A DNA stretch of 64,000 nt, from positions 17,128 through 81,127 of the forward strand of contig JAIUOP010000014.1 in NCBI GenBank assembly GCA_020161815.1, read 5' to 3'. The stretch comes from Actinomycetota bacterium. Lineage in GTDB: Bacteria > Actinomycetota > Actinomycetes > Actinomycetales > Dermatophilaceae. Within the stretch, counting starts at the first letter, position 1, and each line of letters begins with the position of its first letter. The notes beneath the pieces are model-generated. The model had not been told where the DNA came from and searched no databases. It was given only the letters and a program-made list of their open reading frames with translations. Position numbers and translations under genes: made by a program. This document shows, one piece after another, positions 24,437-32,171 of the stretch.

Positions 24437-25609
24437 ATGCCGCGCAGCCCCCGCGAGGTGGTGCGCTCGGCCGTGCCCCTGGTCACCTCCACGGCACTTG
24501 GCCGGGCCGCCGTCGGTGTCGGCGAGGGCCTGCGCCGGCGACCACGGGTGGACCCGGCGGGCTGGAGCGCACCGGAGCTCACGGCATACCTCGACGCGCC
24601 CCGCGCGAGCCTGGTGCCGCCGCGCCGGGCCGGCCACGAGGCGGTCCGGCTGGTCCACGAGCTCGACGGGACCCTGCCGGTCGAGGCGGTCCTGCTGGCG
24701 CGGGCCGTCGCCGATGCCGCACCGCCGAGCGGGCACGAGCTGAGCCCGACGCTGGGGCAGATCCTCCAGCGCTACCTCCCGGACACCCTCGTGGCCTACC
24801 GCAACAGCGGCTCGGCCGCCCAGAGCGCGGAAGGGCACCGGTTGATCGTCGAGCAGCTGCGCCTGCTCCACCAGGTGACACGGGACGTCGCCCGCGCGGA
24901 GGCCGAGCACGACGACCGGGAGCTGCGGCTGCAGCAGGCCTTCCTCTCGGAGCGGTTCGACCGGCCGAGCAATGGGCTGGACCTCACCCCTGCGGTGCGG
25001 CGCCCGGTCGCTCCCAGTGCGGCGGGCACGCCCGTGCCCCCGATGCAGCCGCGTGGCCTCGCGTCCTCGGCGCAGAGCACGCACCACCGCCTCGGCGTCG
25101 AGGTCAGGCCCACGGCGGTCTTCACGCCGGACCCCGACACCCAGGGCATCCTGCGCGGGCGGCTGGCGCTGCCGAGCGGCCTGGCGGTGACCCTGGGTGC
25201 GGTCTACGAGAAGCACTCAGGCGCGGTGGAGTTCGTGACGGCGACCTCGAAGCGCTGGCAGGCCAAGCGGCGCCAGCGTGGCTTCGGCGCAGCCCAGCTC
25301 GACGTCGCCGTGCACTTGCCGCTGCGCGAGATCCGCCGCTTCGTGATCCACGCGACCGCACGCCCGGCGCCGCGACCGGCGGACATCGTCCTCTTCCTCA
25401 CCGAGGGTGCCTCGAACACGGCGGAGCTGCCGACGACCCTGGTCCGGCGCCCCGGCGCGTCGACCACCGTCATCGCCTCCGGGCACGACACCAGCGACGG
25501 GCTCTTCGTGCGCAACGAGTCGACCGTCTTCGGCTCGTTGCGGGCGGCCTGCGAGGGCTTCGATTACCGCGGCGTCACCTGGCTGTCCGCGGACACGCCG
25601 GCGGTCTAG
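24437..25609 (+). CDS. Conserved hypothetical protein, no domain recognised
   Basis: A 390-residue soluble protein without signal peptide or membrane helix. The N-terminal half is helical (RAGHEAVRLVHELDGTLPVEAVLLARAVADA, and a charged coiled-coil-like VTRDVARAEAEHDDRELRLQQ at ~150-175). After a Pro/Ala-rich linker, the C-terminal ~170 residues look beta-rich (FTPDPDTQGILRGRLALPSGL, VIASGHDTSDGLFVRNES). ATG at 24437 lies inside an octamer GTATGCCG and follows CCAGGAGCCCGT, a good ribosome binding site. I do not recognise the family. The stop is interleaved with the convergent MFS stop. Confidence 0.7.
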   Translation: MPRSPREVVRSAVPLVTSTALGRAAVGVGEGLRRRPRVDPAGWSAPELTAYLDAPRASLVPPRRAGHEAVRLVHELDGTLPVEAVLLARAVADAAPPSGHELSPTLGQILQRYLPDTLVAYRNSGSAAQSAEGHRLIVEQLRLLHQVTRDVARAEAEHDDRELRLQQAFLSERFDRPSNGLDLTPAVRRPVAPSAAGTPVPPMQPRGLASSAQSTHHRLGVEVRPTAVFTPDPDTQGILRGRLALPSGLAVTLGAVYEKHSGAVEFVTATSKRWQAKRRQRGFGAAQLDVAVHLPLREIRRFVIHATARPAPRPADIVLFLTEGASNTAELPTTLVRRPGASTTVIASGHDTSDGLFVRNESTVFGSLRAACEGFDYRGVTWLSADTPAV

Positions 25610-26928
25610 GCAGACGCCGCTCGGGCCTGGGCCGGGCCAGCCACGTCGTCGAGGGGGTGGGCCACCTCGTCGGCCGGCAGCCGGGCCAGCAGCACGGCGG
25701 CCACGGCGAAGACCGGGGGCGCGAAGGCGGCGATGAGGAAGGTGTTGCGCAGCCCGATCGCGTGGCTCACCGGGCCGGCGAGCGCCATCGAGGCCGGCAT
25801 GAGCGAGATCGAGACGAAGAAGTCGAGCGAGGACACGCGGCCGAGGAGCTCAGGCGGCACGCGGCGCTGGAGCAGCGTGCCCCAGATGACCTGGGGCGCC
25901 CCGAACATCACGCCCATGACGAGGCCGCACCCGACGAGCACGGCGATGTGCCGGGTCGTGGCGATGAGGGCGAAGGGCAGGCAGGCCAGGCCCCAGAGCA
26001 GGATCATCACGCTGAGGTAGCGCCGCGGCATGCGGCGGGCCGCCATGGCGAAGGACCCGGCGGCGCCCCCGACGCCGAAGGCAGCGAGGACGTAGGAGTG
26101 GTCGCGGGCTCCGCCGCCGAGCGTGTCCTTGATGAGGAAGGGGATGAGGACCTCGAGCGGGCCCATCATCACCAGGATCATGAGCGAGGCGAAGAGCAGC
26201 GTGGCGAGCAGCCAGGGCGTCCTGAAGAGGTAGCGGACGGCCTCGCGCAGGTCGCGGAAGACCGCCGAGACCGTGTGCCCGCCGTCGACGGCGCGCCGCA
26301 GCGCGGTCCGGGGCACGCTCGTCAGGGCCAGCAGCCCGAGCCCGGAGGCCACGGCCGCGACCGTCATGGCCGCCGCCGGGTTGAGTGCGGCGACCACTGC
26401 TCCCGCGACGGCCGGGCCGATCGCCTGGTGGACGCCGGGGCGCACCATGCCCTCGAAGCCGTTGACGGCCTGGAGCTCCTCGGCCGGGACCAGGGCGGGC
26501 AGCCAGGCCGAGTAGGCCGGGTAGTAGAAGGCCATCGCCACGCCGAGCACGAAGCTGATCGCGGCCAGCGACACCACCCCGGTGCGATCGCCGGCGGCCA
26601 GGACCGCGGCGAGCGCCATCCCCACCGTCTCGGCACCGGCCACGCAGAGCAGCACCAGCTTCTGGGGGACCCGGTCGGCGACGACCCCACCGAGCAGGGC
26701 CGGGATGAGCACGCCGAGGGTGCCGGCGGCCGCGACGACGGAGAGCTGACCCGGTCCGCCGCCGATCCGGATGACGTCCCAGACGATGGCGACCGCCCAG
26801 ACCCCACTGGCGAAGGTCGAGAAGACGAGGGCGACCGCGAGCCGCCGGTAGGCCGCGTGCCGGAAGGGTGCCAGCGCACGCCGCAGCCCCCGGTGCGGGG
26901 CCACCACGGGCGGTGCGTCAGCGGGCAC
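25606..26928 (-). CDS. MFS transporter (MFS_3/EntS-like)
   Basis: A 440-residue, 12-helix transporter of the enterobactin-exporter-like group: FASGVWAVAIVWDVIRIGG, GVVADRVPQKLVLL (the motif A-like loop between helices 2 and 3), NGFEGMVRPGVHQAIGPAVAG. The central loop RRAVDGGHTVSAVFRDLREAVRYLFRTPWL is typical of the family. The substrate is unknown; the group exports small molecules such as siderophores or drugs. GTG at 26928 has GAGAGAG just upstream. Confidence 0.85.
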   Translation of the reverse strand: MPADAPPVVAPHRGLRRALAPFRHAAYRRLAVALVFSTFASGVWAVAIVWDVIRIGGGPGQLSVVAAAGTLGVLIPALLGGVVADRVPQKLVLLCVAGAETVGMALAAVLAAGDRTGVVSLAAISFVLGVAMAFYYPAYSAWLPALVPAEELQAVNGFEGMVRPGVHQAIGPAVAGAVVAALNPAAAMTVAAVASGLGLLALTSVPRTALRRAVDGGHTVSAVFRDLREAVRYLFRTPWLLATLLFASLMILVMMGPLEVLIPFLIKDTLGGGARDHSYVLAAFGVGGAAGSFAMAARRMPRRYLSVMILLWGLACLPFALIATTRHIAVLVGCGLVMGVMFGAPQVIWGTLLQRRVPPELLGRVSSLDFFVSISLMPASMALAGPVSHAIGLRNTFLIAAFAPPVFAVAAVLLARLPADEVAHPLDDVAGPAQARAASA

Positions 26929-27024
26929 GAACGGCTCTCTCTGGCTCGGGTCGACGGGACGGGGCGGTCAGTCATGGCGCTGGCCGCCCCCGACGGCCTC
27001 CTGCATCACCGACGATCTCGACGG

Positions 27025-27046
27025 CCCCGCCCACGCTAGTGCGGGG
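27025..27046 (-). terminator. Hairpin downstream of the Gfo/Idh/MocA gene
   Basis: CCCCGC and GCGGGG flank a 10-nt loop directly after the oxidoreductase stop at 27047 on the minus strand and ahead of the MFS gene. Confidence 0.5.
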
Positions 27047-28006
27047 TCAGCGGCCTCGCACCCGGGAGAGCACGTCGGCCATGAGCCGCTGCACGGCGAG
27101 CGTGTCCGCCAGCGGCATGACCGGGCTCTCGCTCAGGCCGGCCGCGAGGCACTCCCCCACGTGGTCGACCTCGTGCTCGAAGCCGAAGGCGAACTCCTCG
27201 TCGGCGATGCGCTCACGGCCCCGCCACACGGTCAGCGCGGGGGCCCGGTGGAAGCGGGGGTGCAGGTCGATCCAGCCCTGCGTGCCCAGGACCATCATCC
27301 GCCCGGGTCCGTAGGTCGTGAAGCCGCCGGAGAGGGTGGCCGAGCGGCCGTCGGCGTAGCCGAGCAGGACCGAGAAGTCGCTCTCCACCCCGGTGGCGAA
27401 GGTGCCTCCGACGGCATGGACGACGTCCGGCACGCCGAGGAGGTGCTGCGCGAAGGACAGGACGTAGACCCCGAGGTCGAGCACGGCGCCGCCCCCGAGC
27501 GCGGGGTCGAAGAGCCGGTCGGTGGGCACGAACTCCCGGAAGGCCGTGAGGTCACCGTGGACGCCACGCACCTCACCGATCGCCCCCTGGGCGATGAGCT
27601 CGCGGAGGCGGACCACCCCCGGGTTGAAGCGCGTCCACATCGCCTCCATCGCGAACACCCCGGCGGTGCGCGCGGCCTCGATGATCCGCTCGGTGTCCTC
27701 GACGGAGGCGGTGAAGGCCTTCTCGACGAGGATCGCCTTGCCGGCGGCGATCGCCTCGAGGGCGATGTCGGTGTGCTGCGGGTGCGGGGTCGCGATGTAG
27801 ATCGCGTCGACGCCGGGATCGGCCGCCAGGTCGGCATACGAGCCGTGGGCCCGCGGTATGCCGTGGGCCCCGGCGAACTCGTCGGCCCGCTCCTGGGAAC
27901 GGGACCCGACGGCGACGAGCTCGCCCGTGGTGACCCTGCCGAAGTCGGCGTCCATGGCCGCCGCCTGCTTGCCCGGACCGGCGATCCCCCAACGCACGCG
28001 TGTCAT
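27047..28006 (-). CDS. Gfo/Idh/MocA family oxidoreductase
   Basis: A 319-residue NAD(P)-dependent enzyme: VRWGIAGPGKQAAAM is the Rossmann nucleotide-binding loop, AIYIATPHPQHTDIALEAI and KAILVEKAFTAS the catalytic EKP-like element (Lys in VEKAF). The C-terminal alpha/beta domain has GGGAVLDLGVYVLS. These enzymes act on sugars, cyclitols or dihydrodiols; the substrate is not known. ATG at 28006 has TAGGCT 7 nt upstream. Confidence 0.88.
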   Translation of the reverse strand: MTRVRWGIAGPGKQAAAMDADFGRVTTGELVAVGSRSQERADEFAGAHGIPRAHGSYADLAADPGVDAIYIATPHPQHTDIALEAIAAGKAILVEKAFTASVEDTERIIEAARTAGVFAMEAMWTRFNPGVVRLRELIAQGAIGEVRGVHGDLTAFREFVPTDRLFDPALGGGAVLDLGVYVLSFAQHLLGVPDVVHAVGGTFATGVESDFSVLLGYADGRSATLSGGFTTYGPGRMMVLGTQGWIDLHPRFHRAPALTVWRGRERIADEEFAFGFEHEVDHVGECLAAGLSESPVMPLADTLAVQRLMADVLSRVRGR

Positions 28007-28013
28007 GGAGCCC

Positions 28014-28063
28014 AGCCTAGGAGCGGCGGCAACCTCCCCGCGCAGGCGAGCGCACGGCATACT
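28014..28063. promoter_or_regulatory. Back-to-back leaderless promoters (TAGGCT minus strand, CATACT plus strand)
   Basis: TAGGCT (28014-28019, minus) is 7 nt before the oxidoreductase ATG. CATACT (28058-28063, plus) is 7 nt before the cupin ATG and is part of a CGGCATAC octamer. The two starts are only 64 bp apart. Confidence 0.5.
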
Positions 28064-28070
28064 CACTGGC

Positions 28071-28547
28071 ATGGAGATCACCGACAACGGCCCCCAGCCC
28101 AATGCCTTCGACATCGAGACAGCGACGGTCGAGAACGAGAACTACCGCACGGTGGCGTGGACCGGGAAGTACCTCCAGGTGACGCTCATGTCGATCGCAC
28201 CCGGTGAGTCGATCGGGCTCGAGGTGCACCCGGAGACCGACCAGTTCCTGCGCATCGACGCCGGTCAGGGCCGCTGCGTCATGGGCCCGGCCGAGGACGA
28301 CCTGCCGTTCTCCCAGGAGGTCGGCGACGGCTGGAGCATCCAGGTCCCGGCCGGCACGTGGCACGACGTCGTCAACACCGGCGAGGAGGACCTCAAGGTG
28401 TATGCCGTGTACGCGCCGTCCCACCACGCCGCCGGCAAGGTGCATGCCACCTTCGCCGACGCCGAGGCGGACGAGGAGGCCGGCGGTGACGAGCCGCCGT
28501 CGTGGACGGTTCAGCCCGGCTCCGGCGCCTCCGACGAGACCGCCTGA
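28071..28547 (+). CDS. Cupin-domain protein
   Basis: A 158-residue single cupin: SIGLEVHPETDQFLRIDAGQGRCVMG holds motif 1 (HPETDQF in place of HxHxxxxE) and VPAGTWHDVVNTGEEDLKVY holds motif 2 with the metal-binding His. The tail is acidic and Gly-rich. Likely a metal-binding enzyme or sugar-isomerase-like protein; substrate unknown. The ATG at 28071 is placed by the -10 CATACT. Its end overlaps the convergent membrane protein by 37 bp. Confidence 0.85.
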   Translation: MEITDNGPQPNAFDIETATVENENYRTVAWTGKYLQVTLMSIAPGESIGLEVHPETDQFLRIDAGQGRCVMGPAEDDLPFSQEVGDGWSIQVPAGTWHDVVNTGEEDLKVYAVYAPSHHAAGKVHATFADAEADEEAGGDEPPSWTVQPGSGASDETA

Positions 28548-28903
28548 CCGGGTCGCCGGTAGGCCGCCTTGACGACGGGGCGGGTGAGGATCCACCGGAT
28601 GAGGAGCAGGACGGCGCTGAAGGCGACCTGCTCGATGACCATCCACCAGGGATACAGGCCCGGGACGAGGCAGGTCGCGATCGCGACGACCGGGAAGACG
28701 ATCGCGAACAGCGACAGGCGCGAGTAGGCCCACCACCAGCCGAGGCGAGCCCGCCACCGGAAGTAGAACAGCGTCGCCTCCGGGATCCGGTGGGCTGCAT
28801 GGCGGCCACCGGCCAGCCGGTCCAGCCGACGGAAGAGCGGCTCGAGGGTGCCCAGCGCGACCGAGAGCCGACCCGAGGGGGCAGCAGGGGCGACGCGGCT
28901 CAT
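28511..28903 (-). CDS. Small membrane protein, function unknown
   Basis: A 130-residue protein with about two membrane helices (SRLSLFAIVFPVVAIATCLV and MVIEQVAFSAVLLLIRWILT) after an N-terminal amphipathic region (EPLFRRLDRLAGGRHAAHRI). ATG at 28903 (MSRVAPAA) is chosen over 28909 because TAGTTT lies exactly 7 nt upstream of it. No family recognised. Confidence 0.65.
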   Translation of the reverse strand: MSRVAPAAPSGRLSVALGTLEPLFRRLDRLAGGRHAAHRIPEATLFYFRWRARLGWWWAYSRLSLFAIVFPVVAIATCLVPGLYPWWMVIEQVAFSAVLLLIRWILTRPVVKAAYRRPGQAVSSEAPEPG

Positions 28904-28910
28904 GTCCATC

Positions 28911-28916
28911 AAACTA
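28911..28916 (-). promoter_or_regulatory. Leaderless -10 (TAGTTT) for the small membrane protein gene
   Basis: TAGTTT on the minus strand lies within AAACTAACGG. Its reverse side offers TAACGG to the divergent acyl-CoA dehydrogenase gene, so the two promoters overlap. Confidence 0.5.
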
Positions 28917-28922
28917 ACGGGT

Positions 28923-30746
28923 ATGACGGTGAGCATCCTCTCGGCCCGGGACGTCGACTTCCTCCTCTTCGACTGGCTGCGGACGCAGGAGCTGCTCGAG
29001 CGTCCGGCCTTCGCATCCCACTCGCGGGAGACCTTCGCGTCCGTGCTCGAGCTCGCCGAGACCCTGGCCCGTGAGAAGTACGCCCCCCACCACCGCGCCA
29101 ACGACCTGCAGGAGCCGCGCTTCGACGGCACGAGCGTCACCCTCATCCCCGAGGTCGGCACCGCAGTCCGGGCCTTCGCCGACGCCGGCTTCCTCATGGC
29201 CGGCCTGCCCGAGGAGGACGGCGGTGGCGGCCTGCCACTCTCGATCGGGTCGGCGTGCATGGCGTGGTTCCACGCGGCGAACACGGCGACGGCGGCCTAC
29301 TCGCTGCTGAGCATGGCGGCGGGCAACCTCATCCGCACCCACGGCACCGACGAGCAGCGTCGCCTCTTCGCCGAGCCGCTGGCCGAAGGCCGCTTCACCG
29401 GGACGATGGCCCTCTCCGAGCCGGACGCCGGCTCCAACCTCGCCGACCTCCAGACCCGCGCGATCCCGCAGGACGACGGGACGTACCGACTCTTCGGGCG
29501 CAAGATATGGATCTCCGGCGGCGACCACGAGCTGAGCGAGAACATCGTCCACCTCGTCCTCGCCCGCACGCCCGACGCCGCCCCGGGCACGAGGGGCATC
29601 TCGCTGTTCATCGTGCCGAAGTACCTTGTCGCACAGAACGGTTCGCTCGGTGAGCGCAATGACGTCGTCCTCGCCGGCATCAACCACAAGATGGGCTCAC
29701 GGGGCACCGTCAACACCGCCCCGGTCCTCGGCGACGGCGCCCACACACCGGGAGGCGCGCCCGGCGCGGTCGGTCACCTCGTCGGCTCGGTCGGCCAGGG
29801 CCTGCCGATCATGTTCTCGATGATGAACGAGGCCCGGCTCGGGGTCGGCATCGCCGGCACGGCCGTGGGCTACGCCGGCTACCTCGAGTCCCTCGCCTAC
29901 GCCCGCGCGCGCCTGCAGGGTCGCCGGGCGGGCCAGTCGCCGGCCGACCCGCAGGTGCCGATCACCGAGCACCCCGATGTCCGGCGGATGCTCCTCGCCC
30001 AGAAGTCCTACGTCGAGGGCGCGCTGGCGCTCATGTTCTACTGCTCGCGGCTCATCGACGACGCGCACTCGCTCGACGGCGAGGCCGCCGCGGAGGCCGC
30101 CGCCCTCACCGGCCTGCTCACGCCGATCGCCAAGAGCTGGCCGGCCCAGTGGTGCCTCGAGGCGAACTCGCTCGCCATCCAGGTGCTGGGTGGGGCGGGA
30201 TACACGCGCGACCACAGCGTCGAGCAGCACTACCGCGACAACCGGCTCAACGCCATCCACGAGGGCACGCACGGCATCCAGGGCCTGGACCTGCTCGGCC
30301 GCAAGGTGCTCCTCGACGGCGGGCGCGCCCTCGGGATGCTCGTCACGCGGATCACCGCCACCGCCGAGCGGGCGCAGGCGGTCGCCGGCCCCGAGTCCGT
30401 GGTCAGCGTGGGCCAGCGGTATGCCGCTGACCTCCTCGCGATGACCTCTCGCCTCGTCGAGGTGAGCGGCTCGGTCGGCGGGGTGACGGCGAGCGACCCG
30501 GAAGGCGGGGCGCGGGTGATGGCCGAGGCCACGGCATACCTCGAGGCCATGGGGCACCTCGTCATCGCGTGGCTGTGGGTCGAGCAGTGGCTGGTGGCCC
30601 GCGAGGGTGACGACGCGCTCCACGCGGGCAAGCGGGCCGCGGCGGAGTACTTCATGACGCGCGAGCTGCCCAAGGTCGCGCACCTGCTCGACCTGGTCGC
30701 CGCCCACGACGGTCTCACGACCGGACTGGACCCTGACGTGCTCTAG
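28923..30746 (+). CDS. Acyl-CoA dehydrogenase (large, FadE type)
   Basis: A 607-residue FAD enzyme that oxidises acyl-CoA in beta-oxidation. It has the N-terminal extension of the long FadE form, GTMALSEPDAGSNLADLQTRA (FAD and substrate loop), KIWISGGDHELSENIVHLVLAR, and the C-terminal helical domain with EANSLAIQVLGGAGYTRDHSVEQHYRDNR and HEGTHGIQGLDLLG (the Glu there is the catalytic base in the long-chain type). The ATG at 28923 is used; a GTG at 28929 with TAACGG 8 nt upstream is an alternative. Confidence 0.92.
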   Translation: MTVSILSARDVDFLLFDWLRTQELLERPAFASHSRETFASVLELAETLAREKYAPHHRANDLQEPRFDGTSVTLIPEVGTAVRAFADAGFLMAGLPEEDGGGGLPLSIGSACMAWFHAANTATAAYSLLSMAAGNLIRTHGTDEQRRLFAEPLAEGRFTGTMALSEPDAGSNLADLQTRAIPQDDGTYRLFGRKIWISGGDHELSENIVHLVLARTPDAAPGTRGISLFIVPKYLVAQNGSLGERNDVVLAGINHKMGSRGTVNTAPVLGDGAHTPGGAPGAVGHLVGSVGQGLPIMFSMMNEARLGVGIAGTAVGYAGYLESLAYARARLQGRRAGQSPADPQVPITEHPDVRRMLLAQKSYVEGALALMFYCSRLIDDAHSLDGEAAAEAAALTGLLTPIAKSWPAQWCLEANSLAIQVLGGAGYTRDHSVEQHYRDNRLNAIHEGTHGIQGLDLLGRKVLLDGGRALGMLVTRITATAERAQAVAGPESVVSVGQRYAADLLAMTSRLVEVSGSVGGVTASDPEGGARVMAEATAYLEAMGHLVIAWLWVEQWLVAREGDDALHAGKRAAAEYFMTRELPKVAHLLDLVAAHDGLTTGLDPDVL

Positions 30747-30768
30747 TTCGTGATGAGGTCGTCTCGGC

Positions 30769-32028
30769 TCAGGCACCGGGATGGGCGAAGAGCTGCTCGC
30801 CGGTGGGGCCTTCGACCTTGGCCGACGGGTGCGTGCCCAGGTCGAGAGTCACGGTGATGCGCTCGTCCGGCCCTGGCCCGGTCGACTCGTAGCGAATCGT
30901 GGTGCCCTCCTTGGCGAGCACTGTCGTGCGTGCCCGCTGGAGCCAGGAATGCCTGCGGCGCAACGCAATCAGCTCCTGGTGCACGCGATACATCCACCAG
31001 CCCTCCGCCATGAGGGAGTCGGGGGCCGGAGGGAACGCGGGCCGCACCTCGTCGTCACCGCCGAGGCGCTCGGTCTTCTCGCCGCGGAAGGCCTGCTCGT
31101 CGCCGTAGTAGAGCGAGGGGGTGCCGCCGACGGTCATGAGCAGCGTGAGCGCGACGACCGCGCCGGCGTCGCCGACCGTGGTGGCGATGCGGGTGACGTC
31201 GTGGTTTCCGACGAAGGTCATCGGCAGGAAGGTCGCCATGAGCGCGTCGTGCCGCTCGAGGGTGTGGCCGAGCTCCCACGGGTTGTGGTCGACGAGCGAG
31301 CTCCACGTCGCCTTCCACAGTTCGTACTCGGTGACCGAGTCCAGGCCTCCCTCGGTGACGAAGGCGGTGTAGTCGCCGTGGATCACCTCGCCGACGAAGA
31401 CGGCCTCCGGGTATGCCGTCCGCACCCGTTCGGTGACCGCCCGCCAGAAGGCGAGCGGCACGGCATACGCGACGTCGAGTCGCCACCCGGCGATGCCGCG
31501 ACCCAGCCAGTGCTCCATGATGCCGGCGACGAGGTCGAGGGCCCGGGGGTCGGCGTGGTTGACCTCGACGAGGTCGTGGTGTCCCTCCCACCCCGCGGAG
31601 CGGCCGCCCTCGTCGTCCCAGTGGAGGCGGAAGAGGCCGGCGAGCTCCCCGTCGGGGCCCTCGGCGAGGGCGCGCTGGACGAGTGGATGCGCGGCACCGA
31701 CGTGGTTGAAGACACCGTCGAGCATGAGGAGGACGCCGCGGGCCCGACAGCCGGCCACGAGCGCGTCGAACATGACGTCGCCACCCAGGCGCGGATCGAT
31801 GCTCAAGTGGTCGGTGGTGTCGTAGCCGTGGCTGGTCGAGGTGAAGATCGGGCCCAGCTGGAGCCCGTTGGCGCCGAGGCCGACGGCGTAGTCGAGCCAG
31901 GCCGTGAGGTCACCCGGGGTCGGTGGTGCGGGCGCCGCCTCAGGGACCTCGGAGTCCGGTCGGATGGGCGCCCCGACGAAGCCGAGCGGATAGACGTGCC
32001 ACCAGATGGCGTGGTCGAGCACCGACAT
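30769..32028 (-). CDS. GH13 alpha-amylase-family glycoside hydrolase
   Basis: A 419-residue enzyme with the (beta/alpha)8 barrel motifs in order: LMLDGVFNHVG (region I), GIAGWRLDVAYA with the nucleophile Asp (II), AVFVGEVIHGD with the acid/base Glu (III), MTFVGNHDVTR with the transition-state Asp (IV). It acts on alpha-1,4/1,6-glucans or sucrose-like substrates in the cytoplasm; there is no signal peptide. The ATG at 32028 has CAGGAT 6 nt upstream. It diverges from the SOS-regulated DUF222/HNH gene. Confidence 0.92.
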   Translation of the reverse strand: MSVLDHAIWWHVYPLGFVGAPIRPDSEVPEAAPAPPTPGDLTAWLDYAVGLGANGLQLGPIFTSTSHGYDTTDHLSIDPRLGGDVMFDALVAGCRARGVLLMLDGVFNHVGAAHPLVQRALAEGPDGELAGLFRLHWDDEGGRSAGWEGHHDLVEVNHADPRALDLVAGIMEHWLGRGIAGWRLDVAYAVPLAFWRAVTERVRTAYPEAVFVGEVIHGDYTAFVTEGGLDSVTEYELWKATWSSLVDHNPWELGHTLERHDALMATFLPMTFVGNHDVTRIATTVGDAGAVVALTLLMTVGGTPSLYYGDEQAFRGEKTERLGGDDEVRPAFPPAPDSLMAEGWWMYRVHQELIALRRRHSWLQRARTTVLAKEGTTIRYESTGPGPDERITVTLDLGTHPSAKVEGPTGEQLFAHPGA

Positions 32029-32134
32029 GGGCCCATCCTGTCAGTGGCTCGTGGCTTGGCGCCAACGTCACCGAGGTTTTGTTCGAATCACCTGTCCCAC
32101 AGGCAAATTCCCGATTCTTGCTGGGGTGAAACCC

Positions 32135-32164
32135 TTGCGTCTCGAACAGGTGTTCGAGTATGAT
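32135..32164 (+). promoter_or_regulatory. SOS-controlled promoter of the DUF222/HNH gene
   Basis: TTGCGT (32135-32140), 18-bp spacer, TATGAT (32159-32164), then 7 nt to the ATG at 32172. The LexA box sits in the spacer and would block polymerase. A TATGAT -10 is the closest to consensus in the window. Confidence 0.75.
32142..32157 (+). promoter_or_regulatory. LexA-binding SOS box
   Basis: TCGAACAGGTGTTCGA is a perfect match to the actinobacterial LexA consensus TCGAAC-N4-GTTCGA, a 6+6 palindrome between -35 and -10. Members of the 13E12/DUF222 repeat family are known SOS genes in Mycobacterium tuberculosis, which agrees with this arrangement. Confidence 0.9.
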
Positions 32165-32171
32165 GTGGGGT